64,000 nt of DNA from Melioribacteraceae bacterium. GTDB lineage: Bacteria; Bacteroidota; Ignavibacteria; Ignavibacteriales; Melioribacteraceae. The translations under genes were made by a program, and so were the position numbers. This document shows positions 25,805-34,970 of the stretch, piece after piece; positions within the stretch are counted from its first letter, which is position 1, and every line of letters begins with the position of its first letter. The stretch lies in assembly GCA_021740785.1 (NCBI GenBank), contig JAIOZI010000017.1, positions 1-64,000 on the forward strand, given 5' to 3'. The notes below the pieces were generated by a model that did not search any database, had not been told where the DNA came from, and saw only the letters and a list, made by a program, of their open reading frames with translations.

Positions 25805-27348
25805 CGACAAAATCATTCGTAAAACTTCTGCTAATATTTTTATCATATTCCGGTTCTACAATGTTATTTGCTCAATCAAATGTTGTGAAATTACCGGATG
25901 GATTAAGTATCTCAAACCAGTTGGAATATTCATACGATATTGAGAGTGAAAACGAAATATTTGAGAACTGGTTGAACCTCGATTACAGGAACGGGATATT
26001 TACAGCAGGATTCCGGTTCGACACTTTTCAACCAAATGATCCAAACCCTGCTGTCAACCGGGGTAAAACGCGGTATGCAGAATTCAGCTATAAGTATGTA
26101 AAAGCAGAAATCGGGAATTCAAAAGAAGGACTTACAATTACAGCAGGAAACTTTTATGAATTATTTGGAAGGGGATTGATTCTTAAAAGTTATGAAGATA
26201 GAAATGTTAGAATCGATAATAACTTACTCGGAGTTAATCTTAAGGGACACTATGCCGGTTTCAACATAACCGCATTAACCGGAGCCGCTGAAAATCCTAA
26301 TCTGGAAAGAAAAGATATCTTACATGCCTTAGATTTGGAATACACAGGTATAAATGGGACTAGACTTGGAATTTCTTTCGCTTCAAACGATCCATTCGAT
26401 GAAAATTTAGCAAGAACCAGTTTAACCTCACTGAGAGTAAAACAAACATTTTGGAATTTCGATCTTTATACAGAATACGGAATAAAACAAAATAAGGACA
26501 TAATAGAAAATATTTTCAAAGGGAAAGAAGCTTTTACCGGGGCGGCTTTTTACGGGAATTTGAATTTCTATTACGGTTCGCTTGCTTTATCCGGTGAGTA
26601 CAAATACTACGATAATTATGCATTTACATCATCGGATGGGACGATATATTATAATACTCCTCCTTCTGTTAGAAAAGATTATTCATCGGTGCTTCTCAAT
26701 CGCCATCCATCAATTCTTGATCAAAACAACGAACAAGGATTTCAAATTGAGGCGCTCTATTCTGTTAATGAAAACACTCACATAGCCGCTAATGCAAATA
26801 TCACAAAAACACTTTCTCACGGATCTTATTATCAGAGAATAATCGGTACCAATCTCGGCGAAAGAGATTTGTTAAATGATTACTACATAAATCTTGAGCA
26901 CTATTGGGGAGTGGATTATAAATCTATTATTACAATAAATTTCCGTGAAGAACTTATTTCAAATACAAAATCCGTTTCCCCGATTATTGAAAACCAATTT
27001 TATTTTGATGATACCAGGAGTTTGAGAGTTGTGCTGGAACATCAAATAGTTGAAAACTATTCTACCGAGGAAAAGTATTATGATGATGTATTACTTTTGG
27101 AATTTTTCAGCGCACCGAAACTTTCATTATCATTTTTAACCGAAATGGAAACCCGGGAACCGGAAATCGACAAACTAATTCGAAAGTTTTGGATTCTTTT
27201 TCAAATTGGTTATCAATTTTGGGATAATACAGATATTCAGTTATTATTTGGATCACGGCAGGCGGGAAATATTTGTATCGGCGGAGTGTGCCGTTATGAA
27301 CCTGAATTTAGAGGAATTGAATTGAAAATGAGTACTCGTCTCTATTAA
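25801..27348 (+). CDS. Outer-membrane beta-barrel protein (DUF6029-like)
   Basis: 515 residues. Signal peptide (about 25 residues, ending MLFAQ) and then a long series of amphipathic strands rich in Tyr/Phe/Asn (YDIESENEIFENWLNLDYRN, ITAGNFYELFGRGLILKSYE) up to a C-terminal RGIELKMSTRLY, as expected for an outer-membrane barrel. The segment GNFYELFGRGLILKS resembles the DUF6029 family as I remember it. The start overlaps the previous stop (ATGA). As the last gene of the six-gene operon it may be the membrane partner or receptor of the secreted CxxC proteins. The function is unknown. Confidence 0.75.
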   Translation: MTTKSFVKLLLIFLSYSGSTMLFAQSNVVKLPDGLSISNQLEYSYDIESENEIFENWLNLDYRNGIFTAGFRFDTFQPNDPNPAVNRGKTRYAEFSYKYVKAEIGNSKEGLTITAGNFYELFGRGLILKSYEDRNVRIDNNLLGVNLKGHYAGFNITALTGAAENPNLERKDILHALDLEYTGINGTRLGISFASNDPFDENLARTSLTSLRVKQTFWNFDLYTEYGIKQNKDIIENIFKGKEAFTGAAFYGNLNFYYGSLALSGEYKYYDNYAFTSSDGTIYYNTPPSVRKDYSSVLLNRHPSILDQNNEQGFQIEALYSVNENTHIAANANITKTLSHGSYYQRIIGTNLGERDLLNDYYINLEHYWGVDYKSIITINFREELISNTKSVSPIIENQFYFDDTRSLRVVLEHQIVENYSTEEKYYDDVLLLEFFSAPKLSLSFLTEMETREPEIDKLIRKFWILFQIGYQFWDNTDIQLLFGSRQAGNICIGGVCRYEPEFRGIELKMSTRLY

Positions 27349-27462
27349 ATTAATATGAAAAGTCTGATTTTAGTACTGTACATATTAATCTTTTTTTGAT
27401 TATTTTTCATTTCAGTGGTTAATAAGTAGTTGAAAATTTCGAAGGAATTTTGAGGATTAATT

Positions 27463-29577
27463 GTGAATAATGCATTTTTCAGTATGATAATCGAAAAGCC
27501 GCTTAATTCTATTTTAAGTCTCATATTTATTTCCGATTTATATTTATTAATACTCCTCGCATTTCTGCTTTTACTTATAATTTATTTAGTCATCCAAAAT
27601 TATTCTTTCCGGAAAAAAATCAACATTGAAGAAAAATACTTTAGCGCCTACATGGATAATGTGAAAGATTCGATTTTTTTTAAGGATAAGGATTGCCGGT
27701 TTGTTAGAATTAATAAATCAACAGTTGAGAAATTCGGAGTAAAATCCGAAAAGGAAATCATCGGCAAAACAGATTTTGATCTTTTTGCAAATGAACATGC
27801 TTCCGCAGCTTATAATGATGAAATAGAAATTATGAGAAGCGGTAAACCAATTATTGCTGCCGTGGAAACTGAAACCTGGCGTGACGGAAGGGTCACTTAC
27901 GTAAGCACATCAAAATTTCCTTTTTATGATAATAAAAATAGAGTGGTTGGTACATTTGGTGTATCGAGAGACATAACCAGTTTAAAACTTACCGAAAAAG
28001 CGCTCAGGCAGGAAAAAGAAAGATCCGAATTAATATTCAATTTGGTGCCGAGCGCCGTTTTTACAGTTGATCTTGAGAAGAGAATAACAAGCTGGAATCA
28101 TCGTGCAGAGGAGATTACAGGTTATTCTGCAGAAGAGGTTTTAGGAAAAGAATGTATACTTTTTTCTGAATCGCCATGTAAAGATCATTGTGGATTGTTT
28201 GATGGTGAGATTCCGAAACCAATTTTTCATTATGACTGTGAAATTATTACGAAAGCGGGATATAAAAGAAATATCACCAAAAGTATTGAACTTATTCGAG
28301 ATGTTGATGGAAAAGTGATCGGGGGAATTGAAAGTTTTGAAGATATCACAGAAAAACTGGAAACTGACAAAGTACAGCGTGCTCTTTACAGGATTTCTCA
28401 AGCCGTTAATAATTTTGAGGATATTAATGATTTGTATTCAGAGATTCATGCGATTATAATAGGATTAATGCCTGCAGAAAATTTTTATATAGCTATTTAT
28501 GATGAGGAAAATAATCAACTCAGTTTCCCATATTTTGTAGATCAATTTGATGAAAGCCCGGGTATTAGAAAGCCAGGCAGAGGTTTAACCGAATATATTC
28601 TGCGAACGGGGCAGAACCTCCTCGTTGATGAAGAACTTGACAATAAGCTATGTGAACAAGGTGAAATTGATGTAGTTGGCGAGCCTGCAAAAATATGGCT
28701 TGGTATTGCGTTAAAAGCAGATACCAAAACTTTTGGTGTGCTTGTAGTTCAGGATTATGAAAACCCGGAAATATACGGAGAAAAAGAAAAAGAAATTCTA
28801 AATTTCGTTTCGGAACAGATTGCATCCGCAATTTTGAAAAAACAGACTGAAAAACAAATTCTCAAGTACTCTGAAGAACTTAAAGAACTCAATGCCAGTA
28901 AAGACAAGTTTTTCTCTATTATTGCTCATGATTTAAAGAGTCCGTTTACAGCGCTTCTTGGATATAGCGAGATTATTCAGAGTGATTACGATACCATGGA
29001 TGGATCTGAACTTCGCGAGTTCACTAAAAATATGCATGAAGTTGCAAACAGTGTTTATAACCTGCTTGAGAACCTCCTGGAATGGTCGCGTATTCAAACA
29101 GGTAATAAAGAATACAAACCTGAGAAAGTTGAACTCAATGAAATAGTAAACAATATTTTTATGTTATTTGAGCACCTAGCCATCTCCAAAAAGATTGAAT
29201 TGATTAAAAATTTTGATCTGGATATTACAGTGGAGGCGGATAAAAATATGGTTAACACGGTTTTTAGAAATTTACTCTCTAATGCAATTAAATTCACAAA
29301 AGTAAATGGTCAGATAAAAATATCAGCTGAGAAAATCAAAGATGAAGTTGTTGTTTCGGTTGCTGATTCCGGCATTGGAATGTCTGAAGATGATCTGAAT
29401 AAATTGTTTAGAATAGACATACATCATACAACAATCGGAACGGGACAGGAAAAGGGAACCGGGCTCGGTCTGATTCTTTGTAAAGAACTAATTGAAAAAA
29501 ATAAAGGTCAGATAAAAGTTGCAAGTAAACAAAATGAAGGGACTACGTTTACTTTTAATCTACCTGCCGGAACTTAA
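27463..29577 (+). CDS. Orphan hybrid-input sensor histidine kinase (PAS-PAS-GAF)
   Basis: 704 residues from GTG 27463, which is supported by TGAGGATTAATT upstream. A single N-terminal membrane segment (LYLLILLAFLLLLIIYLVI) is followed by PAS domains (DSIFFKDKDCRFVRINKSTV; SAVFTVDLEKRITSWNHRAE with CKDHCGLF) and a GAF domain (about 310-460). The HisKA box is FSIIAHDLKSPFTALLGYS (His about 488), and the ATPase has VVSVADSGIGMSEDD and GTGLGLILCKEL. No response regulator is adjacent, so its partner lies elsewhere. The two Cys in the second PAS could sense metal or redox, but this is only a possibility. Confidence 0.9.
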   Translation: MNNAFFSMIIEKPLNSILSLIFISDLYLLILLAFLLLLIIYLVIQNYSFRKKINIEEKYFSAYMDNVKDSIFFKDKDCRFVRINKSTVEKFGVKSEKEIIGKTDFDLFANEHASAAYNDEIEIMRSGKPIIAAVETETWRDGRVTYVSTSKFPFYDNKNRVVGTFGVSRDITSLKLTEKALRQEKERSELIFNLVPSAVFTVDLEKRITSWNHRAEEITGYSAEEVLGKECILFSESPCKDHCGLFDGEIPKPIFHYDCEIITKAGYKRNITKSIELIRDVDGKVIGGIESFEDITEKLETDKVQRALYRISQAVNNFEDINDLYSEIHAIIIGLMPAENFYIAIYDEENNQLSFPYFVDQFDESPGIRKPGRGLTEYILRTGQNLLVDEELDNKLCEQGEIDVVGEPAKIWLGIALKADTKTFGVLVVQDYENPEIYGEKEKEILNFVSEQIASAILKKQTEKQILKYSEELKELNASKDKFFSIIAHDLKSPFTALLGYSEIIQSDYDTMDGSELREFTKNMHEVANSVYNLLENLLEWSRIQTGNKEYKPEKVELNEIVNNIFMLFEHLAISKKIELIKNFDLDITVEADKNMVNTVFRNLLSNAIKFTKVNGQIKISAEKIKDEVVVSVADSGIGMSEDDLNKLFRIDIHHTTIGTGQEKGTGLGLILCKELIEKNKGQIKVASKQNEGTTFTFNLPAGT

Positions 29578-29762
29578 TCCTATTTTTAATTCTTCTATCT
29601 CACAAATAATAAGAAATTTCATATATTTATAAGTTATAAAAAAATCCATAGTGATTAATTTTAGTTGTTTAAGGTTCTCCCGGATTCAACTAAGGAAGCT
29701 TTAAAATATATTTATCATTATTCATAAATCGATAGGGTACATTGACGTCAATAATATAAATT

Positions 29763-30278
29763 ATGGACAACGAATTAGTAAAATACTTGATTGATCAATC
29801 GAAGCGCGGACGAAAAAAATCTTTCATTGAATTGAGCGGCTATTTCAGCCGAAATGTTTTTACACTCTGCCTTAGAATAATTGTTGACAAGAATATTGCA
29901 GGCGAACTTACTAAAGATATATTTCTAACAGCCTGGGAAAATATTAGATATGTAAGAGATGATACACCAATAGTAAAATGGTTGAATGGTATAGCCGTCT
30001 ATACAATATTTGATGAAATACGAACCGGCGCAGTTAGAGATAGAATATATGCTGATAACGAGCCTGATGAAAACGCAATCCCGGTAAGCTCAAATGATTT
30101 GGAAAATTTGATTTTTAACCTGGAACAAATCGAGCGAATAATTTTTGTATTGCACGATTTAGAAAATTATACTTATGAAGAAATAACAGGTTTTATTGAT
30201 GGATTTGCAGTTCAAGAGACTAAAAAAATATTAAAGGAAGCGCGGCTTAAGTTAATGAGAGGTTTAAATGTTGCATGA
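29763..30278 (+). CDS. ECF-type RNA polymerase sigma factor
   Basis: 171 residues. Region 2 is AGELTKDIFLTAWENIRYVR with WLNGIAVYTIFDEIR, and region 4 is NLEQIERIIFVLHDLENYTY-EEITGFIDG, together forming an ECF sigma-70 protein. It overlaps the following zinc-finger/FecR-like anti-sigma gene by 11 bases, the usual pairing in which the membrane protein holds the sigma factor until a signal arrives. Region 4 is degenerate in its helix-turn-helix (GFAVQETKKILKEA), so the group is not assigned. Its target promoters cannot be read from this window. Confidence 0.85.
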   Translation: MDNELVKYLIDQSKRGRKKSFIELSGYFSRNVFTLCLRIIVDKNIAGELTKDIFLTAWENIRYVRDDTPIVKWLNGIAVYTIFDEIRTGAVRDRIYADNEPDENAIPVSSNDLENLIFNLEQIERIIFVLHDLENYTYEEITGFIDGFAVQETKKILKEARLKLMRGLNVA

Positions 30279-31449
30279 AGAAGTAAATCCCTTACTTCAT
30301 GATTATTTCGAAAACCTTCTCACTGATGATAAAAGAGAAGTTGTTGCCGAACATATGAAATCATGCCCGGACTGTAATAAGGAATTTAAAGGTCTTGTTA
30401 AATTATTCATGCACATTAAGAAACTTGATTTCAATATAGATCCTCCTGCAGATATAAAAGATGAGATTCAAGCAAGACTTTTGCAAATGAGTCATGATGA
30501 AGGGGCGAAAAGGGCACAAGCAGAAAGGAGTAAACTTTCTAGAGAGGATGCATTAACCGACCGGTCCAAAATACATAGAGAAAAAGCTAAGAAAAAGGTT
30601 AAGGTAGTAATCTCCTCCGATGTTAAGAAAAAGATAAATTGGAAGAAAGTTTCGATTATTGCAATTCCTGTTTTAATTCTACTTTACGTTATTTATAATT
30701 CTATAACACCGAGCGATAATTCTCCGTGGACTGCTTTAGAAACTTCAGGTTCATTTGAAATTAATGGTACTTTAAACCATGATGCCGCATTAAATGAGGG
30801 TGATAAAATTGTTATGTCCGGTGATTCCTTCGCTTCATTTTTTATTGAAAGCAAAGGAAATCTTAATCTGTATTCACAAACTAGTGTAGAAGTGCTTAAA
30901 ACATTTGAGGAAGAAAGCCGGATACATCTGAACTACGGGAAAATAAGGTTTCAATCGATAGAAAAATCCAATAACTTTTTTATTGATACACGATTCGGAA
31001 TTATAAATGAATTCAGCGCAGTATTTGATTTGGATGTAAACGGGGATGAAGGTTCTCTTAAAGTCGATAGAAATTTTGTTGAGTTGATTAATGCAGAATA
31101 TTGGACACGTATTCCGTTAGGATATAAGTGCGATATTTCCGAAGGTAGATTTTCAACACCGTACCACAAAAATACGACGGAGAAAATCAAAAATGAAATG
31201 ATAAAATTTGATTTTGAAAACGGGGGGTATTCATCAATCTTGGTTATTGCATCGGAAGCAACGGAAAAAGATGCCTTTACACTTTGGAATTTATTAATCA
31301 GAACAGAGAAAAGAGATAGGGAATATATTTTTGAACGGTTGAATGATCTTTTCCCGCTTTCAAAATCACTGTCAAAAGACAAAATCCTTCAGTTGGATCG
31401 AAGCGAACTCAATGGTTGGTGGGAAGAAATAATTTGGATGTTCAATTAA
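30268..31449 (+). CDS. Anti-sigma factor with zinc-finger and FecR-like domain
   Basis: 393 residues. The N-terminal anti-sigma zinc finger has HxxxCxxC in EHMKSCPDCNKEFKGL (about residues 28-40). A charged linker precedes one membrane segment (VSIIAIPVLILLYVIYNSI, about residues 127-145). The periplasmic part resembles FecR (LNEGDKIVMSGDSFASFFIE; LNLYSQTSVEVLKTFEEESR). It should bind the overlapping ECF sigma factor at its N-terminus and sense an envelope signal. Its stop overlaps the stop of the convergent DUF4342 gene. Confidence 0.85.
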   Translation: MLHEEVNPLLHDYFENLLTDDKREVVAEHMKSCPDCNKEFKGLVKLFMHIKKLDFNIDPPADIKDEIQARLLQMSHDEGAKRAQAERSKLSREDALTDRSKIHREKAKKKVKVVISSDVKKKINWKKVSIIAIPVLILLYVIYNSITPSDNSPWTALETSGSFEINGTLNHDAALNEGDKIVMSGDSFASFFIESKGNLNLYSQTSVEVLKTFEEESRIHLNYGKIRFQSIEKSNNFFIDTRFGIINEFSAVFDLDVNGDEGSLKVDRNFVELINAEYWTRIPLGYKCDISEGRFSTPYHKNTTEKIKNEMIKFDFENGGYSSILVIASEATEKDAFTLWNLLIRTEKRDREYIFERLNDLFPLSKSLSKDKILQLDRSELNGWWEEIIWMFN

Positions 31450-31730
31450 TCACCATCCTCTTCAACAATTTCATATTCATTCTTTTCTTTTTCAGGATCC
31501 TTTCTTATTACTTCTATAGAAAAATTTGCAGCCATACCCGCTAATGCACCAACCGCTGCTAAAATAGGAGCTACAATTGTACCAATTACACCAATCGTTA
31601 AAGGGATTTCAATATACGTTCTGCCCTGGGAGTCCTTAATGATAATGCGTCTTACATTTCCTTCATGAATAAGTTCTTCAATTTTATCAATAAGTTCTTT
31701 GCCTTTTACCTTAAACTCTTCCTTTGTCAT
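31446..31730 (-). CDS. DUF4342-like small membrane protein
   Basis: 94 residues. A basic, helical N-terminus (KEEFKVKGKELIDKIEELIH) is followed by RRIIIKDSQGRTYIEIPLTI and one hydrophobic stretch (VIGTIVAPILAAVGALAGMA), with an acidic tail. This is the layout of DUF4342 proteins, whose function is not established. The stop codon overlaps that of the convergent anti-sigma gene by three bases. No partner is evident. Confidence 0.75.
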   Translation of the reverse strand: MTKEEFKVKGKELIDKIEELIHEGNVRRIIIKDSQGRTYIEIPLTIGVIGTIVAPILAAVGALAGMAANFSIEVIRKDPEKEKNEYEIVEEDGD

Positions 31731-31784
31731 TTGTTCACCTAGTTTTCTCCTTTAGATGTACTTTAATAGAATATGTTCCGAATC

Positions 31785-32165
31785 TTAGTAGTCATTTCTC
31801 AAGTTAGTCTTTTTTTCATTTTCAATTACCTCAACGATATTTCTATATCTTGAGAAAAACGGAAGATCAAAACCTATCTTATATCCAACTACCTTAAAGG
31901 AATAACGCTGCCCCTTTTTGATTTTTTTTATAAGTCTTGAAGAATTATTCTTACCGTGATAGTAATTGTTTTTATTAATAAATATTTCTTTCTCGGTATG
32001 AATTAGAAATAATGTATCTCTATCTATATTTACTAGGGTTTCTTTCTTTTTAACCAAGGCATTTACTTTGGCTTCCGTTAGATACGGTTCAAATATTATC
32101 GCACAAAAATAAACCGAAATAAAAAGTATTAGAAAAGCGAAAACTATTTTGAATAAATATTTCAT
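31785..32165 (-). CDS. Small membrane-anchored protein, DUF1523-like (paralog 1)
   Basis: 126 residues. One N-terminal membrane segment (LFKIVFAFLILFISVYFCAI) is followed by a soluble domain ending SFKVVGYKIGFDLPFFSRYR-NIVEV. It shares this ending and overall layout with the protein at 38989-39375 (KVRVVGYNFRHLLPFLSPYK-NIVEI), so the two are paralogs. The 'VxGY...LPFxSxYxNIVEV' end resembles DUF1523 proteins as remembered. The function is unknown. It is a single gene upstream of, and on the same strand as, the DUF4342-like gene. Confidence 0.65.
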   Translation of the reverse strand: MKYLFKIVFAFLILFISVYFCAIIFEPYLTEAKVNALVKKKETLVNIDRDTLFLIHTEKEIFINKNNYYHGKNNSSRLIKKIKKGQRYSFKVVGYKIGFDLPFFSRYRNIVEVIENEKKTNLRNDY

Positions 32166-32359
32166 TGATTACTTCTGCGAATTAAATGAATTTTCTATTT
32201 AGTCAATTATTTTATTAATTGTACTGCTTTGAAAAAGTTTTGTATTAGTGAATGCCCTAAATAAAAATACTTTTCATGTAGTAAAATAAGAATTTATCCG
32301 GATATAATTAATTCCGTCCCGGAATTTAATTTAAATAGTATATTTTACTAAATTGATGC

Positions 32360-32866
32360 ATGAAAAATATCCTATCGATTAAAATCTCGAAATTTTACAA
32401 CGCACTGAAAAATTTTTTCGAAAAGAATACCGGTAAGCCTAAAAATATTTTGCCAATGGACCGATCAATTCAACTTGATAATTATTCATGCGCGGTTCAT
32501 GCTTCAAATTCAATTCTTAAGATTTTGGACAAACATCCAGAACTGGATATTATTTTTAGTGAACTGGGAACAACGGAGGAAGACGGTACGGACACAGGTC
32601 CAATTCTTCAATTGTTTGAAAACATGAATATTTCATACGAAATTAATGAGAATGCCGGAATCGGTGATATTATAAACAATATTCGGAAAGGGTATCCGAT
32701 GTTGATAACTGTCGATGATTGGGAGCATTGGTGTGTAATTTATGGATATTCTTCTGATTTCATTTTCATCTTGGACAGCAATTGGAAATCATTTCGGTGC
32801 AGGTGGCGAAAGGAGGAATTTCTAAAAAGGTGGGATGATAACTGGATTGCTGTTTTCAAGAAATAG
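32360..32866 (+). CDS. C39-like papain-fold cysteine peptidase
   Basis: 168 residues. The catalytic Cys is in QLDNYSCAVHASNSILKIL (about residue 47, with Gln seven residues earlier), the His in EHWCVIYGYSSD (about 127) and an Asp in IFILDSNWKS, the order expected for C39-like peptidases. There is no signal peptide or ABC transporter domain, so it is not a bacteriocin exporter peptidase. It is upstream of the HlyD-VTC-DUF4956 operon on the same strand with a 225-base gap. The substrate is unknown. Confidence 0.75.
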   Translation: MKNILSIKISKFYNALKNFFEKNTGKPKNILPMDRSIQLDNYSCAVHASNSILKILDKHPELDIIFSELGTTEEDGTDTGPILQLFENMNISYEINENAGIGDIINNIRKGYPMLITVDDWEHWCVIYGYSSDFIFILDSNWKSFRCRWRKEEFLKRWDDNWIAVFKK

Positions 32867-33091
32867 TTCTAAAAATTAACTTCCCTCATAAAATCAATAA
32901 TTCTGATTGCTAAAATTGCTTGCTATTTTTGATAATAAAAGAAATCCTATGCAGTATCGATAATTTATATTCAATTGACAAATCTCCCTCCATGAACAAC
33001 CTATTTAATGATAATGAGATCGGATTTTATGTTAAATTATTGTTAACTTTCACTCTTAATTATTTCTTACAGTTACTGATTTTAATGAAAA

Positions 33092-34171
33092 ATGAGCAAG
33101 ATAAAAAATAGTCTCACCCTGGTATTCCTACTAATTTTAATTATTCTATTATTTTTTATACCGATAAAATTACCGAACAGCATTGTTACAGGGGGACTAG
33201 TATATCCGATACAAGAATACATAATTAAACAAAGTACGGATGGAAGATTTTCTACTGAGACAGTCAATCATTTTACCGGATCCGGTCAAATTAATTTTAC
33301 TTCACAAATGGAACGCGGTGATGTTTCTTCGTTAATTTTTTCTGATGAGTTAATTGGAAATAGTAACAATAATTTAATTTCAACCGGGGATACAATTGCA
33401 AAAATAAGTTCCCAGCTCACTGTTCAAGAAATTTCAAGACTGAAAGGTGAAATCCAAAACGCAAAACGTGAACTGCTTATTTATGAATCCGGGGAAAAAG
33501 AATCGCTTTTAGATGAAGCGGAAAAGAAAATATTATTTGCACAAGAACAGGTTAAAGAACAGGAAAAGATTGTCGCTAGAAATAAAGCACTAAAAGATAA
33601 GGGAATATTATCTGAAGCCGAGTACGATCTCAGTGTAAACCAATTGGAATTATATAAAATTGAAGTCGGTATTGCAAAATCGCAATACGATGTACTGGCA
33701 AAAGGTGAGAAGCAGAGTGTCGCCGAATATTATAAATCTATTATCCGATCTCTTGAAGATGAACTTAGAACCGTTGAGAGAAAAAGTGATCTTTTCAATA
33801 TTATTTCTCATGTTAACGGTATCATAACGGGACGTTTATCCGCGGATACTTTGTTGACTGTATCGGATACATCCGAGTATGTTGTGTTAATTGCAATCAA
33901 AGTTGAAGAATTGGAGAAATTGGGACCGGCGAGTGAAGTTTACATCAATCATCCGGATATATCACATATGAATCCATTTCAGATTGAGAAAATGGATAAC
34001 AAATCATATAATCTTTTAAGTGGTCAAGTTGCAATTGCAATTGTTAAGCTGGATTTGCCTTTGGACCCAATAATGATTGGCAGAAGATTAGAATGTAAGA
34101 TAGATCTTGAAAACAAGACTATTCAGGAAATTGTGATAAGTTTTTTCAAAAATTTATTATCCCATTTTTAA
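33092..34171 (+). CDS. HlyD-like membrane-fusion protein
   Basis: 359 residues. N-terminal membrane anchor (SLTLVFLLILIILLFFIPI), a short lipoyl-like segment, and a long coiled-coil hairpin (EISRLKGEIQNAKRELLIYE ... SEAEYDLSVNQLELYKIEVG ... IIRSLEDELRTVERKSDLFN). A second half-lipoyl/beta-barrel region follows (SHVNGIITGRLSADTLLTVS). This is the architecture of periplasmic adaptor proteins. One base separates it from the VTC-domain gene, so they are co-translated. No transporter is in the operon, so its partner may be the DUF4956 membrane protein. Confidence 0.8.
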   Translation: MSKIKNSLTLVFLLILIILLFFIPIKLPNSIVTGGLVYPIQEYIIKQSTDGRFSTETVNHFTGSGQINFTSQMERGDVSSLIFSDELIGNSNNNLISTGDTIAKISSQLTVQEISRLKGEIQNAKRELLIYESGEKESLLDEAEKKILFAQEQVKEQEKIVARNKALKDKGILSEAEYDLSVNQLELYKIEVGIAKSQYDVLAKGEKQSVAEYYKSIIRSLEDELRTVERKSDLFNIISHVNGIITGRLSADTLLTVSDTSEYVVLIAIKVEELEKLGPASEVYINHPDISHMNPFQIEKMDNKSYNLLSGQVAIAIVKLDLPLDPIMIGRRLECKIDLENKTIQEIVISFFKNLLSHF

Positions 34172-34172
34172 T

Positions 34173-34970
34173 ATGAGATACGAATACAAATTTTTACTTT
34201 CGAATTCAATTCTTCCATCTTTCATGGAAGACCTGAATATGTATGTTTTACCGGATAAATATGCAGAAGATCGCCCCAATTATGAATATACAGTTAGAAG
34301 CATCTATTTTGATACTATAAATCTTGAAGCTTATCATGACAAGCTTGCTGGAATTAAAGTCAGGAAAAAATTCAGAATCCGCGGGTATAATAATCTTGAT
34401 AATGAATCGATTTGTTTCCTTGAAATAAAAAGAAAGTATGAGAGCCGGACTTGGAAGAACCGGTCAAAATTACAGTACAAAGATTTAGGCAACCTGATTA
34501 TTGATAAAAATCTTGAACAAGTATTTGTTAATATCGACGGCAACATACATGCTATTAATGCGGAAAGATTTCTTCATAATATTTCAAAAAGAAATTTAAT
34601 GCCCACTGTACTTGTAGTTTACGACAGGATTCCGTTATTCACAAAGTTTAATACACTTTGCAGAATAACAATAGATAAAAATCTAAGATACCAAGCATTC
34701 CCTAGGTTGGCTTCTCTATTTGATAACAGCAAGTTATCTCCCGCTTTAAGAAATAGATCTATACTTGAAGTGAAATTTGAAAAGGGATTCCCAGGCTGGC
34801 TTATACGGATAATTCAGAAATATCAACTTCAGAGAATGGCATTATCAAAATATACAATCTGTTTGGATGCGGAGAGAAAATTAAAACCATGGCAGAGAAA
34901 ATCGGCTCTACCATTTAAGACGCCTCTGCCGATTGATTTCAGTGATTATAATGGAGATAAGATTAACTAA
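34173..34970 (+). CDS. VTC-domain (polyphosphate-polymerase-like) protein
   Basis: 265 residues forming the VTC/CYTH-like triphosphate tunnel: MRYEYKFLLSNS with the ExK-type start, YTVRSIYFDTINLEAYHDK, KVRKKFRIRGY, CFLEIKRKYESRTWKNRSKL, TVLVVYDRIPLF and ILEVKFEKGFPGW. In yeast Vtc4 this domain polymerises polyphosphate; bacterial versions are largely uncharacterised. It is between an HlyD-like adaptor and a DUF4956 membrane protein, overlapping the latter by one base. VTC plus DUF4956 is a recurrent bacterial pairing. There is no membrane segment, so it is cytoplasmic. Confidence 0.88.
   Translation: MRYEYKFLLSNSILPSFMEDLNMYVLPDKYAEDRPNYEYTVRSIYFDTINLEAYHDKLAGIKVRKKFRIRGYNNLDNESICFLEIKRKYESRTWKNRSKLQYKDLGNLIIDKNLEQVFVNIDGNIHAINAERFLHNISKRNLMPTVLVVYDRIPLFTKFNTLCRITIDKNLRYQAFPRLASLFDNSKLSPALRNRSILEVKFEKGFPGWLIRIIQKYQLQRMALSKYTICLDAERKLKPWQRKSALPFKTPLPIDFSDYNGDKIN

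Noticed and set aside
30951-31382. 143-codon open frame on the minus strand
   Set aside because: It lies wholly within the anti-sigma gene on the other strand and has no recognisable protein features.
32920-33111. 63-codon frame before the HlyD-like gene
   Set aside because: It overlaps the start of the HlyD-like gene, has no ribosome-binding site and has an AT-driven hydrophobic composition.
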